The notes: generated by a model from the letters alone, not told the origin. DNA of 64,000 nt from M3007 sp031425035 (GCA_031425035.1 JANPIN010000024.1:1-64000), one strand, 5' to 3'; shown: positions 25,172 through 34,342, counted from the first letter of the stretch. Made by a program: numbers and translations.

Positions 25172-27811
25172 ATGACTCACGTAAATTTTACGTTGCCGGC
25201 AGCCCGACTGGTAGCATTTGCATTTCTACTGCTTTTACCGACTTTTCTTTTCAGCCAGTTCCCTGCCGGTGGCGGCGCCAACTCCGCACAGTTCAATATC
25301 GGGCGTTTTTATGGAAAAGTGGTGGATGATGCTACGGGCAAAGGCCTGGGTTACGCCTCGGTCCAACTGACGGGTATGCGTTTCGACAGCCTATCCAAAA
25401 GCATGAAGTCCGCCCTGATCGCCGGCCAGTTGACCACCGAAAACGGCGAATTCAGCCTGGAAAGCCTCCCGATTCGCGGTCAGTTTACCTTGAAAATTAC
25501 CTTCCTGGGCTATGCGGAAGTTGAGCAAAAGGTTAGCTTTGGCAGCCCAGACCGGCAGCCAGGCAACGCTCCGCCCACTGGTGGACGGCCGGGTGGCGGT
25601 AATGGCGCTGGCGCTGTGGACAAAGACCTGGGCAATATTCGGCTGGCGGTTTCTTCGCAGTTGTTGAAGGAAGTCACCGTGTCCGGCGAAGCTTCGCAGG
25701 TAACGCTGGCCCTGGACCGCAAGATTTACCGCGTGGATAAAGACGGCGTAGCAGCTGGCGGCACGGCGGAAGATGCCATGAAGAACATCCCCTCCCTCAA
25801 TGTGGACATCGATGGGAACCTGACGCTGCGCAACGCCGCTCCGCAAATTTTCGTGGATGGACGGCCCACTACCCTCTCGCTGGATCAAATCCCCGCCGAT
25901 GCCATTGATAATGTTGAAGTTATAACGAACCCTTCCGCTAAATACGACGCTTCCGGCGGCAATGCGGGCATTGTTAATATCGTGCTTAAAAAAGACCGGA
26001 AAGTCGGTTATAATGGCAGCGTCCGCACGGGTGTCGATATGCGCGGCCGCTTCAACCTGGGCGGCGATCTCAATGTCCGCCAGGGCAAAATCAACACCTT
26101 CGTGAGTGGCAATCTGAACCAGCGCCGTTCACTGAGTACCGGTGGTACCGACCGTCAGAACCTGTTCGGCATGCCGCGTACCAATGTGTACCAAAGCACG
26201 GATTCGGAGAATAAAGGTGTTTTTGCCACCGGGCGAGCGGGTTTAGACTGGTTTGTCAATAACCGCAACACGTTTACCGTCGCCGGCAGTTATACCCATG
26301 GCGAATTCAACGCGATGGACAACCTGAATATTCGCACGGATACCATCGGCGCATTATCCAGCCAGGCCAGGCGGGAGGGGGAAAGTCGCCGGGCATTTAA
26401 TAACTACGGCGGCCAGTTGCTTTTCAAACACCTGTTTCCCAAAGAAGGCAAGGAACTCACCGCCGATGTCAACTATAATGGATCGCAGTCGAATAACAAC
26501 GCGCTGTATAACACGGATTATCAGGATTCGCCGCTGCAGACACGCCAGAAACAGGCGGGTAAAGGCACCAATAATTTCCTGACCATCCAGACCGATTTCG
26601 TGAATCCGATTACGGCTAAGATGAAACTCGAACTGGGCGCCCGGGCCGCTTTACGCAACTACCAAAGCGAAAACCGGAATGATCAGTTTAATTTTATATC
26701 CAATGAATTCGTTCGGGCGCCGGGCTTTGCGGATCGCTATAAATTCGATGATCGGGTATTGGCCGCCTATGGAACGTTCAGTCATTCCTTTCCAAAATGG
26801 GGTTATCAACTGGGACTGCGCGCCGAAAGCTCCAATTACACCGGCACCCTGCTCGACTCGGATTCGACTTTCCAAAACGAATATCCGCTGAGCCTGTTTC
26901 CCAGCGTTTTTATCACCTACAAGTTGAATGAGGACGATAATATTCAGATGAGTTATACCCGGCGCATCAATCGGCCGAGTTTTTTCAACCTCATTCCTTT
27001 TTACGATTTTTCGGATTCCCTGCTGCTTTCGCGCGGTAATCCCGGCTTGCGTCCGGAGTTCACCAATTCTTTTGAACTGCAGTACCAGAACATTTTTGCG
27101 AAGGGCCATAACCTGCTGGTTTCCGCTTATTATAAACAGGCCACCGATCTGATTACCCGTTACCAGTCCGTCGACAGCGATCTGCTGGACCGCGACGTGA
27201 TCGTGAGTAGTTATGCCAACTCCAATTCCAGTGTGGCTTACGGTACGGAGTGGACTTTAAAAAACACGTTTTTCAAGTTGCTGGAACTCACGACCAACGT
27301 TAATTTATACAACTCGGTCGTGGATGCGAAGAACATAGAAAGCAGCCTTCAGGTGACCCAGTTTACCTGGTTCATGAAAGAAAACCTGACCGTACGGCTG
27401 CCTCAGGCCTACACTGTACAGTTTTCCGGATCCTATCAAAGCCGCACGGCTTATTCGACCGATGGCGGCGGCGGGCGCGGTTTCGGCGGCGGCGGCGGCG
27501 GCGGCGGCGGCTGGATGGGCGGCACGTCGAGTACGGCCCAGGGTTATAGCATTCCGGTCTGGTACGTAGACGCCTCCGTACGTAAAGACCTCTGGAAACG
27601 CAAAGGCAGCCTTACGTTGAACGTGCAGGACATATTCCGCACGCGGCGGACGGGTTCGCACTCGGAATCGGCCTTTTTCGTCCAGGATACCTGGCGGCGG
27701 CGCGACCCGCAACTGGTACGTTTGAGTTTTTCCTACCGTTTTGGTAAATTCGACGTGTCGCTGTTCCGCCGGAAGAACACGCGGATGGAAAGCGAAGGCG
27801 GCGATTTTTGA
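25172..27811 (+). CDS. TonB-dependent receptor-like outer-membrane beta-barrel protein
   Basis: An 879-residue outer-membrane protein of the OMP beta-barrel family common in Bacteroidota. The signal peptide is AARLVAFAFLLLLPTFLFSQ. A carboxypeptidase-regulatory-like domain follows (FYGKVVDDATGKGLGYASVQLTG), then a plug with EDAMKNIPSLNVDIDGNLTLRN and IDNVEVITNPSAKYDASGG, and a long barrel. A glycine-rich loop near residues 770-785, encoded by tandem GGC codons (about 27471-27511), precedes the last strands. The tail ends with a short charged extension after FDVSLFRRKN. ATG 25172 starts the signal peptide; the frame upstream to 25046 is not convincing. The ligand is unknown. Confidence 0.85.
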   Translation: MTHVNFTLPAARLVAFAFLLLLPTFLFSQFPAGGGANSAQFNIGRFYGKVVDDATGKGLGYASVQLTGMRFDSLSKSMKSALIAGQLTTENGEFSLESLPIRGQFTLKITFLGYAEVEQKVSFGSPDRQPGNAPPTGGRPGGGNGAGAVDKDLGNIRLAVSSQLLKEVTVSGEASQVTLALDRKIYRVDKDGVAAGGTAEDAMKNIPSLNVDIDGNLTLRNAAPQIFVDGRPTTLSLDQIPADAIDNVEVITNPSAKYDASGGNAGIVNIVLKKDRKVGYNGSVRTGVDMRGRFNLGGDLNVRQGKINTFVSGNLNQRRSLSTGGTDRQNLFGMPRTNVYQSTDSENKGVFATGRAGLDWFVNNRNTFTVAGSYTHGEFNAMDNLNIRTDTIGALSSQARREGESRRAFNNYGGQLLFKHLFPKEGKELTADVNYNGSQSNNNALYNTDYQDSPLQTRQKQAGKGTNNFLTIQTDFVNPITAKMKLELGARAALRNYQSENRNDQFNFISNEFVRAPGFADRYKFDDRVLAAYGTFSHSFPKWGYQLGLRAESSNYTGTLLDSDSTFQNEYPLSLFPSVFITYKLNEDDNIQMSYTRRINRPSFFNLIPFYDFSDSLLLSRGNPGLRPEFTNSFELQYQNIFAKGHNLLVSAYYKQATDLITRYQSVDSDLLDRDVIVSSYANSNSSVAYGTEWTLKNTFFKLLELTTNVNLYNSVVDAKNIESSLQVTQFTWFMKENLTVRLPQAYTVQFSGSYQSRTAYSTDGGGGRGFGGGGGGGGGWMGGTSSTAQGYSIPVWYVDASVRKDLWKRKGSLTLNVQDIFRTRRTGSHSESAFFVQDTWRRRDPQLVRLSFSYRFGKFDVSLFRRKNTRMESEGGDF

Positions 27812-27850
27812 TAGGCCGTTTTTTTCTCCGGTTTTTGCGGGCAGTCCAGT

Positions 27851-27858
27851 TACTTTTG
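27851..27858 (+). promoter_or_regulatory. TACTTTTG -7 box before mtgA
   Basis: Exact TAnnTTTG match 20 nt before the GTG start at 27879, lying between the receptor stop and mtgA. Its position rules out the upstream start at 27741. No TTG -33 element at the usual spacing. Confidence 0.45.
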
Positions 27859-27878
27859 CCGTCCAAAACACGTTGCCC

Positions 27879-28670
27879 GTGAAATTTCTTGCGCGCCAGC
27901 TTCGGCGATGGTACCGATCGATTCCCCAGGACGAAAACGGGCGCCTTTTATGGGGCAGGTTTTTTCGTCGGCTGGTCCTGAAACTCACGCTGTGGTTTTT
28001 GGGCCTGTCGGTCGGCTCCACCCTGCTTTTTTCGTTCGTACCCGTTCCCGTTACCCCGCTCATGATCGGGCGCTGCTGGGAGCAGGCCTGGGATGCCGAA
28101 CGCTCCGTGCGCCTCGATAATTACTGGGTTGGTTACAACGACCTGTCGCCGCAGCTGCAACTGGCCGTAGTCTGTAGCGAGGATCAGGATTTCCTGGAAC
28201 ATGAAGGCTTTGACTTTCAAGCAATTGAGAAAGCGTACACCTATAACCAGACCCACAAACGTAAACGCGGCGCCAGTACCATCAGCCAGCAGACGGCCAA
28301 AAACGTGTTCCTGTGGCCATCCCGATCCTGGCTGCGCAAGGGCTTTGAAATTTACTTTACATTTCTGATCGAAACGCTCTGGAGTAAGAAACGCATCATG
28401 ACCGTTTATTTGAACGTCATTGAATTTGGCGACGGTATTTATGGCGCTGAAGCGGCTTCCCAGACATTTTTCCATAAAAAAGCCAAGGATCTGAGCCGGG
28501 ACCAAGCCGCTTTGCTGGCCGCCGTTTTGCCTAGTCCACTGCGGTATTCGGCGTCCAAACCCTCCGGGCAGGTGCGTGAAAAGCAGCAGTGGATACTGAG
28601 TCAAATGCGGATGTGGGGAGGACGGATTGACTATGAAGTGCCGAATACGCCTAAAAAGACCGAGAAATAA
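27879..28670 (+). CDS. mtgA: Monofunctional biosynthetic peptidoglycan transglycosylase
   Basis: Polymerises lipid II into glycan strands on the periplasmic face of the inner membrane. The 263-residue product has one N-terminal membrane anchor (LVLKLTLWFLGLSVGSTLLF) and the GT51 motifs CSEDQDFLEHEGFD (catalytic Glu in the EDxxFxxH-type motif), KRGASTISQQTAKNVFL and KKRIMTVYLNVIEFGDGIYGAEAAS. There is no transpeptidase domain. GTG 27879 is chosen because it gives the normal family length and follows a promoter box. The longer frame from 27741 would overlap the receptor gene. Confidence 0.92.
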   Translation: MKFLARQLRRWYRSIPQDENGRLLWGRFFRRLVLKLTLWFLGLSVGSTLLFSFVPVPVTPLMIGRCWEQAWDAERSVRLDNYWVGYNDLSPQLQLAVVCSEDQDFLEHEGFDFQAIEKAYTYNQTHKRKRGASTISQQTAKNVFLWPSRSWLRKGFEIYFTFLIETLWSKKRIMTVYLNVIEFGDGIYGAEAASQTFFHKKAKDLSRDQAALLAAVLPSPLRYSASKPSGQVREKQQWILSQMRMWGGRIDYEVPNTPKKTEK

Positions 28671-28679
28671 TAGTCAGTT

Positions 28680-30707
28680 ATGTCGAAAAAGAAAAAAGTA
28701 ATCCCAGCGGTGTTCAACGCAGAGGCGTCACCGGCCGTATTCATGGAGCCCGCTCCGGCGATACCGAACGCGTCTTCCTGGCTTGACAGACGCGGGCTGC
28801 CGGAATTACTGATCGCAGTAGCGGCCATATTGACTTTCTGGCCTTCGCTGCAACATGGCTTTATGAATTTCGACGATGGAGAAACCATTTTCTATAATAA
28901 TATTATCCAGCATCCCAGCTTAATGGGTCTGCTGACGTCGCGAATTGTGGGTATGTATGTGCCCGTATCCGCGTTTTTTTATGCCGGAGAATACCAACTG
29001 AGCGGAGGCAGCGCCTATGCTTTTCACCTGACCAGTTTGTTTATCCATGCCGGTGTTTCGGTACTGGCCCTGGTTTTTCTGAGACAGTTAGGGTTTCCGG
29101 CTTTTGTTGCCTTTTTTTCCGCCCTCCTGTTTGCCGTGCATCCGGTCAGAGCGGAGCCCGTCTGCTGGATAGCGGCTCAAACCACCCTGATATTTTCATT
29201 TTTTTATTTACTATCGCTCATCAGTTGGGTGCGCTATCGCCGGGGCAATGCTTCTAAATGGATGATTGCCAGCCTGTTATTTTTTCTATTATCCGCTTTA
29301 TCCAAATCTGCGGCTGTGACATTGCCTTTGCTGCTGCCGGTGCTCGACTGGTATTTAGGCGTACATAAAAACAAGTTTTCGTTCAAACGGTACGCCTATT
29401 TGCTTCCTTTTCTAAGCATTAGTGTTTTGCTGGGCGCGTATACTTTTCTTACCCGTATGCAGAGCGGGGCCGTTATTTCCATCAATAGTAAAGCCATCAG
29501 TCTGCTGGATCGACTGTTGATGATTAGCCATACGTTGTTGTTTTATTTATACAAACTGCTGCTGCCGTTTAAGTTGACCATCACTTATCCCATGGCCAAA
29601 GAGCAGGGTGTATGGCCGTTTGACTACTACCTGGCCCCGATCGGACTGGCCGCTCTGTGCTATTTGCTCTACCGGTTTTTGTCAAAAACGAAGGTTACCG
29701 GACTGGCCGTAGCGCTGTATGTATTGCCGTTAAGTATTATGTTGCCCTTGTTTTCGGTAGGCACTTTTGAATTACGCAGCGACCGGTATTTGTACATTCC
29801 TGCGCTGGGACTGTTTCTTTTACTCGTTCACCTGGCGCAGTTCCTTCCGGCCCGGGTCCGCTGGGGCCTCTTGCTGGCGTTTGTTGCCGGATATGCTTAT
29901 CTGGGCTGGCAACAATCGAAGTACTGGGAGAATGACGCCGTTTGTTTTAAAAACTGCGTCGATATTTATCCCAATTCGGTGATCTGCAACTGCAATCTGG
30001 GCTATGGAGAACTGATCAACCAACAATATCAGGAAAGCATCAACCACTATTCCAAAGTTTTGCGGTTGGATAGCACCTGTATGGAATGCTATAACGGGCG
30101 GGGCCAGGCTTATTTAAATACCCGTAAAATTCCGGAAGCCCTCGCTGATTTCGATGCGGCCATTCAGGCGGGCATTGTAACGCCGAAGTTGTTTTTAAAC
30201 CGGGGTAAATGTCTGGTCATTCTCGGGCGTTCGGTCGAAGCCCTGCCCGCGCTCAGCCGCAGTTTAGAGTTGGAACCGAAAGCGCCGGAAACCTATTATT
30301 TCCGGGCCGTCGCTTATGAGAAAACGGGCGCGCCCGACAAAGCCATTGCCGATTACAGCCAGGCTATTCAATTGAATCCCAACTACGTGGAAGCATTGGT
30401 CAACCGGGGCATGCTGCACTACACGGCACAGCACTACCCCGAGGCCATTGCCGACAACACCACCGCGCTGAACATCAGCATGAGTACTATTCAGCCGATG
30501 ATCTTGTGTAACCGGGCCAACGCGTATTTGCTTTCCGGGCAACTGGCGCCCGCCCTGGCCGATGTGAACCAGGCGCTCAAGATCAACCCGGCGGAGTTGC
30601 GGGCCTACCAAACCCGTGCTGCCGTTTATCAGGCCATGGGCAATACAGCCGCCGCGCAGTCGGATTTGCAGAAAATACAGCAAATGCAGGCCTCTAAAGG
30701 TGGCTAA
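28680..30707 (+). CDS. Polytopic membrane protein with C-terminal TPR repeats
   Basis: A 675-residue protein. Residues 1-about 420 contain about ten hydrophobic segments with the fold of glycosyltransferase-C type or TMTC-like proteins (FDDGETIFYNNIIQHPS near the start, VHPVRAEPVCWIAAQTTLIFSFFY). Residues about 430-670 form six or so tetratricopeptide repeats (NPNYVEALVNRGMLHYTAQHYPEAIADN). TMTC-type proteins in eukaryotes are O-mannosyltransferases; whether this bacterial relative transfers sugar is unknown. It starts 9 nt after mtgA on the same strand and may be co-transcribed. Confidence 0.8.
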   Translation: MSKKKKVIPAVFNAEASPAVFMEPAPAIPNASSWLDRRGLPELLIAVAAILTFWPSLQHGFMNFDDGETIFYNNIIQHPSLMGLLTSRIVGMYVPVSAFFYAGEYQLSGGSAYAFHLTSLFIHAGVSVLALVFLRQLGFPAFVAFFSALLFAVHPVRAEPVCWIAAQTTLIFSFFYLLSLISWVRYRRGNASKWMIASLLFFLLSALSKSAAVTLPLLLPVLDWYLGVHKNKFSFKRYAYLLPFLSISVLLGAYTFLTRMQSGAVISINSKAISLLDRLLMISHTLLFYLYKLLLPFKLTITYPMAKEQGVWPFDYYLAPIGLAALCYLLYRFLSKTKVTGLAVALYVLPLSIMLPLFSVGTFELRSDRYLYIPALGLFLLLVHLAQFLPARVRWGLLLAFVAGYAYLGWQQSKYWENDAVCFKNCVDIYPNSVICNCNLGYGELINQQYQESINHYSKVLRLDSTCMECYNGRGQAYLNTRKIPEALADFDAAIQAGIVTPKLFLNRGKCLVILGRSVEALPALSRSLELEPKAPETYYFRAVAYEKTGAPDKAIADYSQAIQLNPNYVEALVNRGMLHYTAQHYPEAIADNTTALNISMSTIQPMILCNRANAYLLSGQLAPALADVNQALKINPAELRAYQTRAAVYQAMGNTAAAQSDLQKIQQMQASKGG

Positions 30708-30795
30708 TTGCAGTGGAGATCCCCGGAGAGAGCATAGGAAGCGCCATTGTTCCTCAACGGTATGTTAACCCGGGCGTCTTTAGCGGACGGTGAAT

Positions 30796-30803
30796 TATTT
30801 TTG
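30796..30803 (+). promoter_or_regulatory. TATTTTTG -7 box before the amidohydrolase-like gene
   Basis: Exact TAnnTTTG match ending 27 nt before ATG 30831. It lies inside the longer open frame from 30747, supporting the downstream start. Confidence 0.5.
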
Positions 30804-30830
30804 CACTTTTCAAACAGCGATCTACTTTCC

Positions 30831-32072
30831 ATGAAGAAAGCACTACTTCCTTTATTTGCCTTCGTTATTTTTTGTCAATTAGCTACTGCTCAGGTTGTTA
30901 CAAAAAGTTATGAATTCCGTAACGGCAACTGGTTCAACGGCGCCACCTTCGTTTCCGGCACCTGGTATACCACGAACAAAGGCCTGCTCACCCGCAAAGC
31001 ACCCGCCAAAATAGATTCCGTGATCGATCTGCAAAACCGCTGGGTCGTACCGCCCATGGGGGATGCTTTTTGTTCCAGCATAGCCGACAATCCTTCCGCA
31101 GCCAGTACGGCAAAAATGTACTATGATGAAGGGGTGTTTTATCTGCAGATTCTCGGCAACACCCAGGAAGGTCGCACGGCCGCCACGCCGGCACTGCAGA
31201 AATCCGGCGCACCAGACGCCGTTTTTGCCAACGGAGCACTTACCTGCACCCTGGGTTATCCCTTCACCAAATATGAAGGACCAGCCAACGGCGTAAAAGG
31301 ACAGCAGAAAATAGCGGAACGGTACGATGCCATCAAACAACAGCGCAAAATGCTCGGTAACGGGTATTGGTTCATCGATAATAAGGAGATGCTGGACCGC
31401 GACTGGGAAAAAATCAAGGCCCAGAAACCCGGTGTTATTTCTATTTACCTGATCGATACGGAAAAAAATGGCGGCAAAGAAAGCGCGGGCCTCACGGCAG
31501 ATGCGGCCAAAGCCATTGTTAAAAAAGCCCACAAGTCAAATCTGCGGGTCATTGCCCATATTTCCACTCCGGCCGACCTGCGCCTGGGCTTGAAACTGGA
31601 AGTGGACGGATTTGCCAATCTGCCCGGCAGCGAATGGGATGGCATGGGCGACTCCACCCGTTTTGAACTCAATGATGACGATCTGAAAAAACTGGCCAAG
31701 AAAAAAACGCCGATCACGCCTTTATTCTCCCATGCCCAGGCTTCCGGACCGGCGGTACAGCGCTGGCAGGCCAGAACGCTCAACCGGCTCTTCAACAACG
31801 GCGTGAACGTGGTTATCGGTTCCGACGATCCGCAGCGGACGATTCGGACCGAACTGAATTACTGGTGCAGTTTTCCAGCCTTGAATGCGCCGGCCGTGTT
31901 GAAAGTGCTTTGTGAAAACACGCCGCGGGCTATTTTTCCCAACCGGAAAATCGGCAAAATCGAGGAAGGTTATGAAGCCAGTTTCCTGGTGCTGGGCGAT
32001 AATCCGCTTCAGAATTTACTGAAAATCCGCGTGTCCACTATGAAGGTGAAAAACGGGGAAGCAGGCAAGTAA
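30831..32072 (+). CDS. Exported amidohydrolase-family protein with degenerate metal site
   Basis: A 413-residue exported protein (signal MKKALLPLFAFVIFCQLATAQ) with the amidohydrolase superfamily layout: an N-terminal beta part, a TIM-barrel-like core (VIAHISTPADLRLGLKLEVDG, NNGVNVVIGSDDP) and a C-terminal return to the beta part (IGKIEEGYEASFLVLGDNPL). Where family members have PGLIDAHxH, this protein reads VPPMGDAFCSS, so both histidines of the HxH motif are missing. A later barrel His (VIAHIS) and Asp (GSDDP) remain. It may bind a single metal, act differently, or be non-catalytic. ATG 30831 begins the signal peptide and follows a promoter box. Confidence 0.75.
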   Translation: MKKALLPLFAFVIFCQLATAQVVTKSYEFRNGNWFNGATFVSGTWYTTNKGLLTRKAPAKIDSVIDLQNRWVVPPMGDAFCSSIADNPSAASTAKMYYDEGVFYLQILGNTQEGRTAATPALQKSGAPDAVFANGALTCTLGYPFTKYEGPANGVKGQQKIAERYDAIKQQRKMLGNGYWFIDNKEMLDRDWEKIKAQKPGVISIYLIDTEKNGGKESAGLTADAAKAIVKKAHKSNLRVIAHISTPADLRLGLKLEVDGFANLPGSEWDGMGDSTRFELNDDDLKKLAKKKTPITPLFSHAQASGPAVQRWQARTLNRLFNNGVNVVIGSDDPQRTIRTELNYWCSFPALNAPAVLKVLCENTPRAIFPNRKIGKIEEGYEASFLVLGDNPLQNLLKIRVSTMKVKNGEAGK

Positions 32073-32228
32073 TGAACGGGAAAATGCGCCCGGATCACTC
32101 GTTTCTCGGCTGTTGAAAATCCGGTTTTTATTAACCGTAAGTTAATGCCAATTTGCATGCGACCGCGCAGAAGCGGGCTTTTCTTTGTGCGGAAGTTCAC
32201 CCTTTTTCACACTTAAAATTTACGCACT

Positions 32229-32417
32229 ATGCTGTTTAATGACCAATTAGAGGCCATCGAAACCGATCTCCTGGCTACAGCTTCCGTACTCGATGGCGAT
32301 CAGGCCGAAACGGAGGAGGAACTGGAAATTGACGAAGAAAGCGATGAGGAAATGGGCGAAGATGCAGCCGACGAAGAAGTTAGCGACGAGGAAGCCGAAG
32401 AAGAAGCCGGCAACTAA
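32229..32417 (+). CDS. Small highly acidic protein
   Basis: A 62-residue product of which about half is Asp and Glu (TEEELEIDEESDEEMGED and onward), with an amphipathic start MLFNDQLEAIETDLLATA. No family is recognised and there is no signal peptide. Evidence that it is a gene: codon use like the neighbours, a separate position between two unrelated genes, and a good terminator (32438-32481) 20 nt after its stop. It could be a charged chaperone-like or nucleic-acid-mimic protein, but that is speculation. A weak hairpin (CCGC...GCGG) at about 32162-32176 may end the preceding gene. Confidence 0.55.
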   Translation: MLFNDQLEAIETDLLATASVLDGDQAETEEELEIDEESDEEMGEDAADEEVSDEEAEEEAGN

Positions 32418-32437
32418 GTAATTAAAAGCCAGAGAAG

Positions 32438-32481
32438 GGTTAGCGCGTGCAGCATCCACTGTGTATGCGTTAACCTTTTTT
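32438..32481 (+). terminator. Rho-independent terminator of the small acidic gene
   Basis: GGTTAGCG (32438-32445) pairs with CGTTAACC (32468-32475) with one G-T wobble, followed by TTTTTT. The T-run overlaps the stop codon of the convergent OmpA gene. Confidence 0.7.
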
Positions 32482-33319
32482 ATTTCCCCGGATGCAAAAC
32501 GATGACCGTACGCCGGTTTCTCTGCCGGCCTTCGGCAGTTTCATTCGAGGTTAAGGGGTAAAATTCCCCGCGTCCGACCGGCGTAAGTTGATTTGCATTG
32601 ACATTATAATCCTGGATAAGGGCGCGCACAATATTGGTCGCCCGGAAAAGGCTCCAATCCCAGCTATCGTACAGGTTGGAATTTTTGGGCGGCATGTTGT
32701 CGGTGTAGGTCACGACTTCCATGTCCAGCTCGGGCCGGCTGGTCAGTATTTTCGCCAGTTCCGTCAAAATGATTTTTGCCGCCGTGCTCAATTGCAGGCC
32801 CTTGTTATCGAACAGGTTTTTATCGGCAATAGTCACCGTCACCGTTTCCGCCTCGATGGCCACGCTCACCCCGGTCTGGTCTTTAAAAGCCGTATTCAGG
32901 GTATCACGTATTGTACCCAGCACTATATCCAGTTGCCGGCGTGTTTCCCGGAGTTGGAGCAACGACAGGTTGCATTCCAGCAATTCGTCTTTCGTGGCGG
33001 CCAGTGCTTTTTCCAGTTCCATCTTTTCGGAAGTCAGTTTGCTGGCTGATTTGCCCATTTGCTGGGTCTGTTCCGCCAGGTCGGCAGCGATCTGGCGGAG
33101 TTCTGTCTCCTGGTTTCCAATAGTGCGGTTGAGGGTGCCTACATTATCCGTCAGACTGGCTACTTCCGCTTTACGGGCGGTCACTTCTTCCTGTAAGATT
33201 AATTCACGGCCTTCCGCCGCCGATCGTGCGGCTAACTCCGTCCGGTATAGCTTGGCGCGCACACAGGCGGGCAGTATTAAAAACAGCAAAAACAGGATAG
33301 AACAGGCCTTTTTGAGCAT
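32480..33319 (-). CDS. OmpA-family lipoprotein with coiled coil
   Basis: A 279-residue lipoprotein (signal ending LILPAC, lipid Cys about position 19). A long heptad-rich coiled coil (about 25-135) is followed by an OmpA/MotB-type peptidoglycan-binding domain (about 165-275, with DLFRATNIVRALI-like helix and LTPVGRGEFYPLTSNETAEGRQRNRRT). The NRRT ending is diagnostic. It probably links the outer membrane to peptidoglycan, the coil acting as spacer. A GTG six bases upstream (33325) is an alternative start. Confidence 0.83.
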   Translation of the reverse strand: MLKKACSILFLLFLILPACVRAKLYRTELAARSAAEGRELILQEEVTARKAEVASLTDNVGTLNRTIGNQETELRQIAADLAEQTQQMGKSASKLTSEKMELEKALAATKDELLECNLSLLQLRETRRQLDIVLGTIRDTLNTAFKDQTGVSVAIEAETVTVTIADKNLFDNKGLQLSTAAKIILTELAKILTSRPELDMEVVTYTDNMPPKNSNLYDSWDWSLFRATNIVRALIQDYNVNANQLTPVGRGEFYPLTSNETAEGRQRNRRTVIVLHPGK

Positions 33320-33341
33320 AGACACTTGTTTTTATGGAGAA

Positions 33342-33349
33342 CAAATATA
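33342..33349 (-). promoter_or_regulatory. TATATTTG -7 box before the OmpA lipoprotein
   Basis: Minus-strand exact TAnnTTTG match 22 nt upstream of ATG 33319, squeezed between that start and the stop of the hydrolase gene at 33352. It lets the OmpA gene be expressed apart from the hydrolase. Confidence 0.5.
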
Positions 33350-33351
33350 GG

Positions 33352-34209
33352 CTAAGAGGCCAGTATTTCAGCCAGCGAACCGGACTTGTCAAGAACGATG
33401 CGGCCCTGGGCATCCAGTCGAACTGTACCACATTCCGCTACCGGATCATGTTCAAAAAACAGCACCTGCCGTTCGCGGACGGCTGTTTCCAGCATTTTGG
33501 CTTTTTCGCGCATGGTCTGTAAAGGCCGGATATCATAGGCCATTACGTAGGGCAATCCCACGTGCCACTGCGACGGCAGGGCATCCGCGCAGTACAACAG
33601 CGATCCATGCTCCGTACGCAACAAAGGCGCCATCATCGCCTCGGTGTGGCCATAGAAAAAACGGACCCGGAAACCCGGCAGGAACTCCACATTCTGGCGG
33701 ACCGGCAGGAATTGCAAGCGGCCTTGTTCAAAAAGCGGGACAAAATTTTCCGGCAGGAAAGAAGCCTTTTCGCGTGGATTGGGATGAATAGCCCAGTCGT
33801 AGTGCCGCTGGTTGGTCCAGTACACCGCATTGGGAAAAGCGGGCTCCACTTCTCCGGTTTCCTCGTTTTTCCAGAGCGCGCCGCCGCAGTGGTCGAAGTG
33901 CAGATGGGTCAGGAACACGTCGGTTATTTGCTCGCGCTGGAGTCCGGCGGCCTGCAACGAGCCGAAAAGCGATTCGGGGCCCTGCGGTTGAAAATGCGCC
34001 CGGAAGCGCGCATCCTGTTTATTGCCGACGCCCGTATCGATCAGGATTTTCCGTTGGCCGGTTTCGACCAGTAAGGCGCGCATGGACCAGGTGCAGAGGT
34101 TATTTTCGTCGGGTGGATTCAGGCCGGCCCACATGCGGCGGGGTACGACGCCGAACATAGCCCCACCGTCGAGTTTTAAAGAGCCGGTATGGAGTGCAGT
34201 AAGTTTCAT
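33352..34209 (-). CDS. MBL-fold metallo-hydrolase
   Basis: A 285-residue cytoplasmic hydrolase of the metallo-beta-lactamase fold. The dinuclear zinc motif THLHFDHCGG is clear, with further ligands likely in GHTEAMM, CADALPS and the late FEHDP segment. The combination resembles the quorum-lactonase and general MBL hydrolase group, but the substrate cannot be assigned. ATG 34209 fits the family start MKLTALHTGSLKLDGGAMFG; the longer frame to 34251 adds non-homologous residues. Confidence 0.87.
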   Translation of the reverse strand: MKLTALHTGSLKLDGGAMFGVVPRRMWAGLNPPDENNLCTWSMRALLVETGQRKILIDTGVGNKQDARFRAHFQPQGPESLFGSLQAAGLQREQITDVFLTHLHFDHCGGALWKNEETGEVEPAFPNAVYWTNQRHYDWAIHPNPREKASFLPENFVPLFEQGRLQFLPVRQNVEFLPGFRVRFFYGHTEAMMAPLLRTEHGSLLYCADALPSQWHVGLPYVMAYDIRPLQTMREKAKMLETAVRERQVLFFEHDPVAECGTVRLDAQGRIVLDKSGSLAEILAS

Positions 34210-34290
34210 ATATGACCGGAAAGGTATGCAGTATAGGCGACAATTGGTCAATTGGTGCAGCGCGTACAGCAGGTTGCCGATGGCAATTTC

Positions 34291-34298
34291 TACATTTG
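34291..34298 (+). promoter_or_regulatory. TACATTTG -7 box before the TSP3/OmpA gene
   Basis: Exact TAnnTTTG match ending 44 nt before ATG 34343. A TTG lies 14 nt upstream, shorter than the usual spacing. Confidence 0.45.
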
Positions 34299-34342
34299 TG
34301 AGATGCCGGATTCGGCCCTCATTTGCTCAATAATCATCCGCT

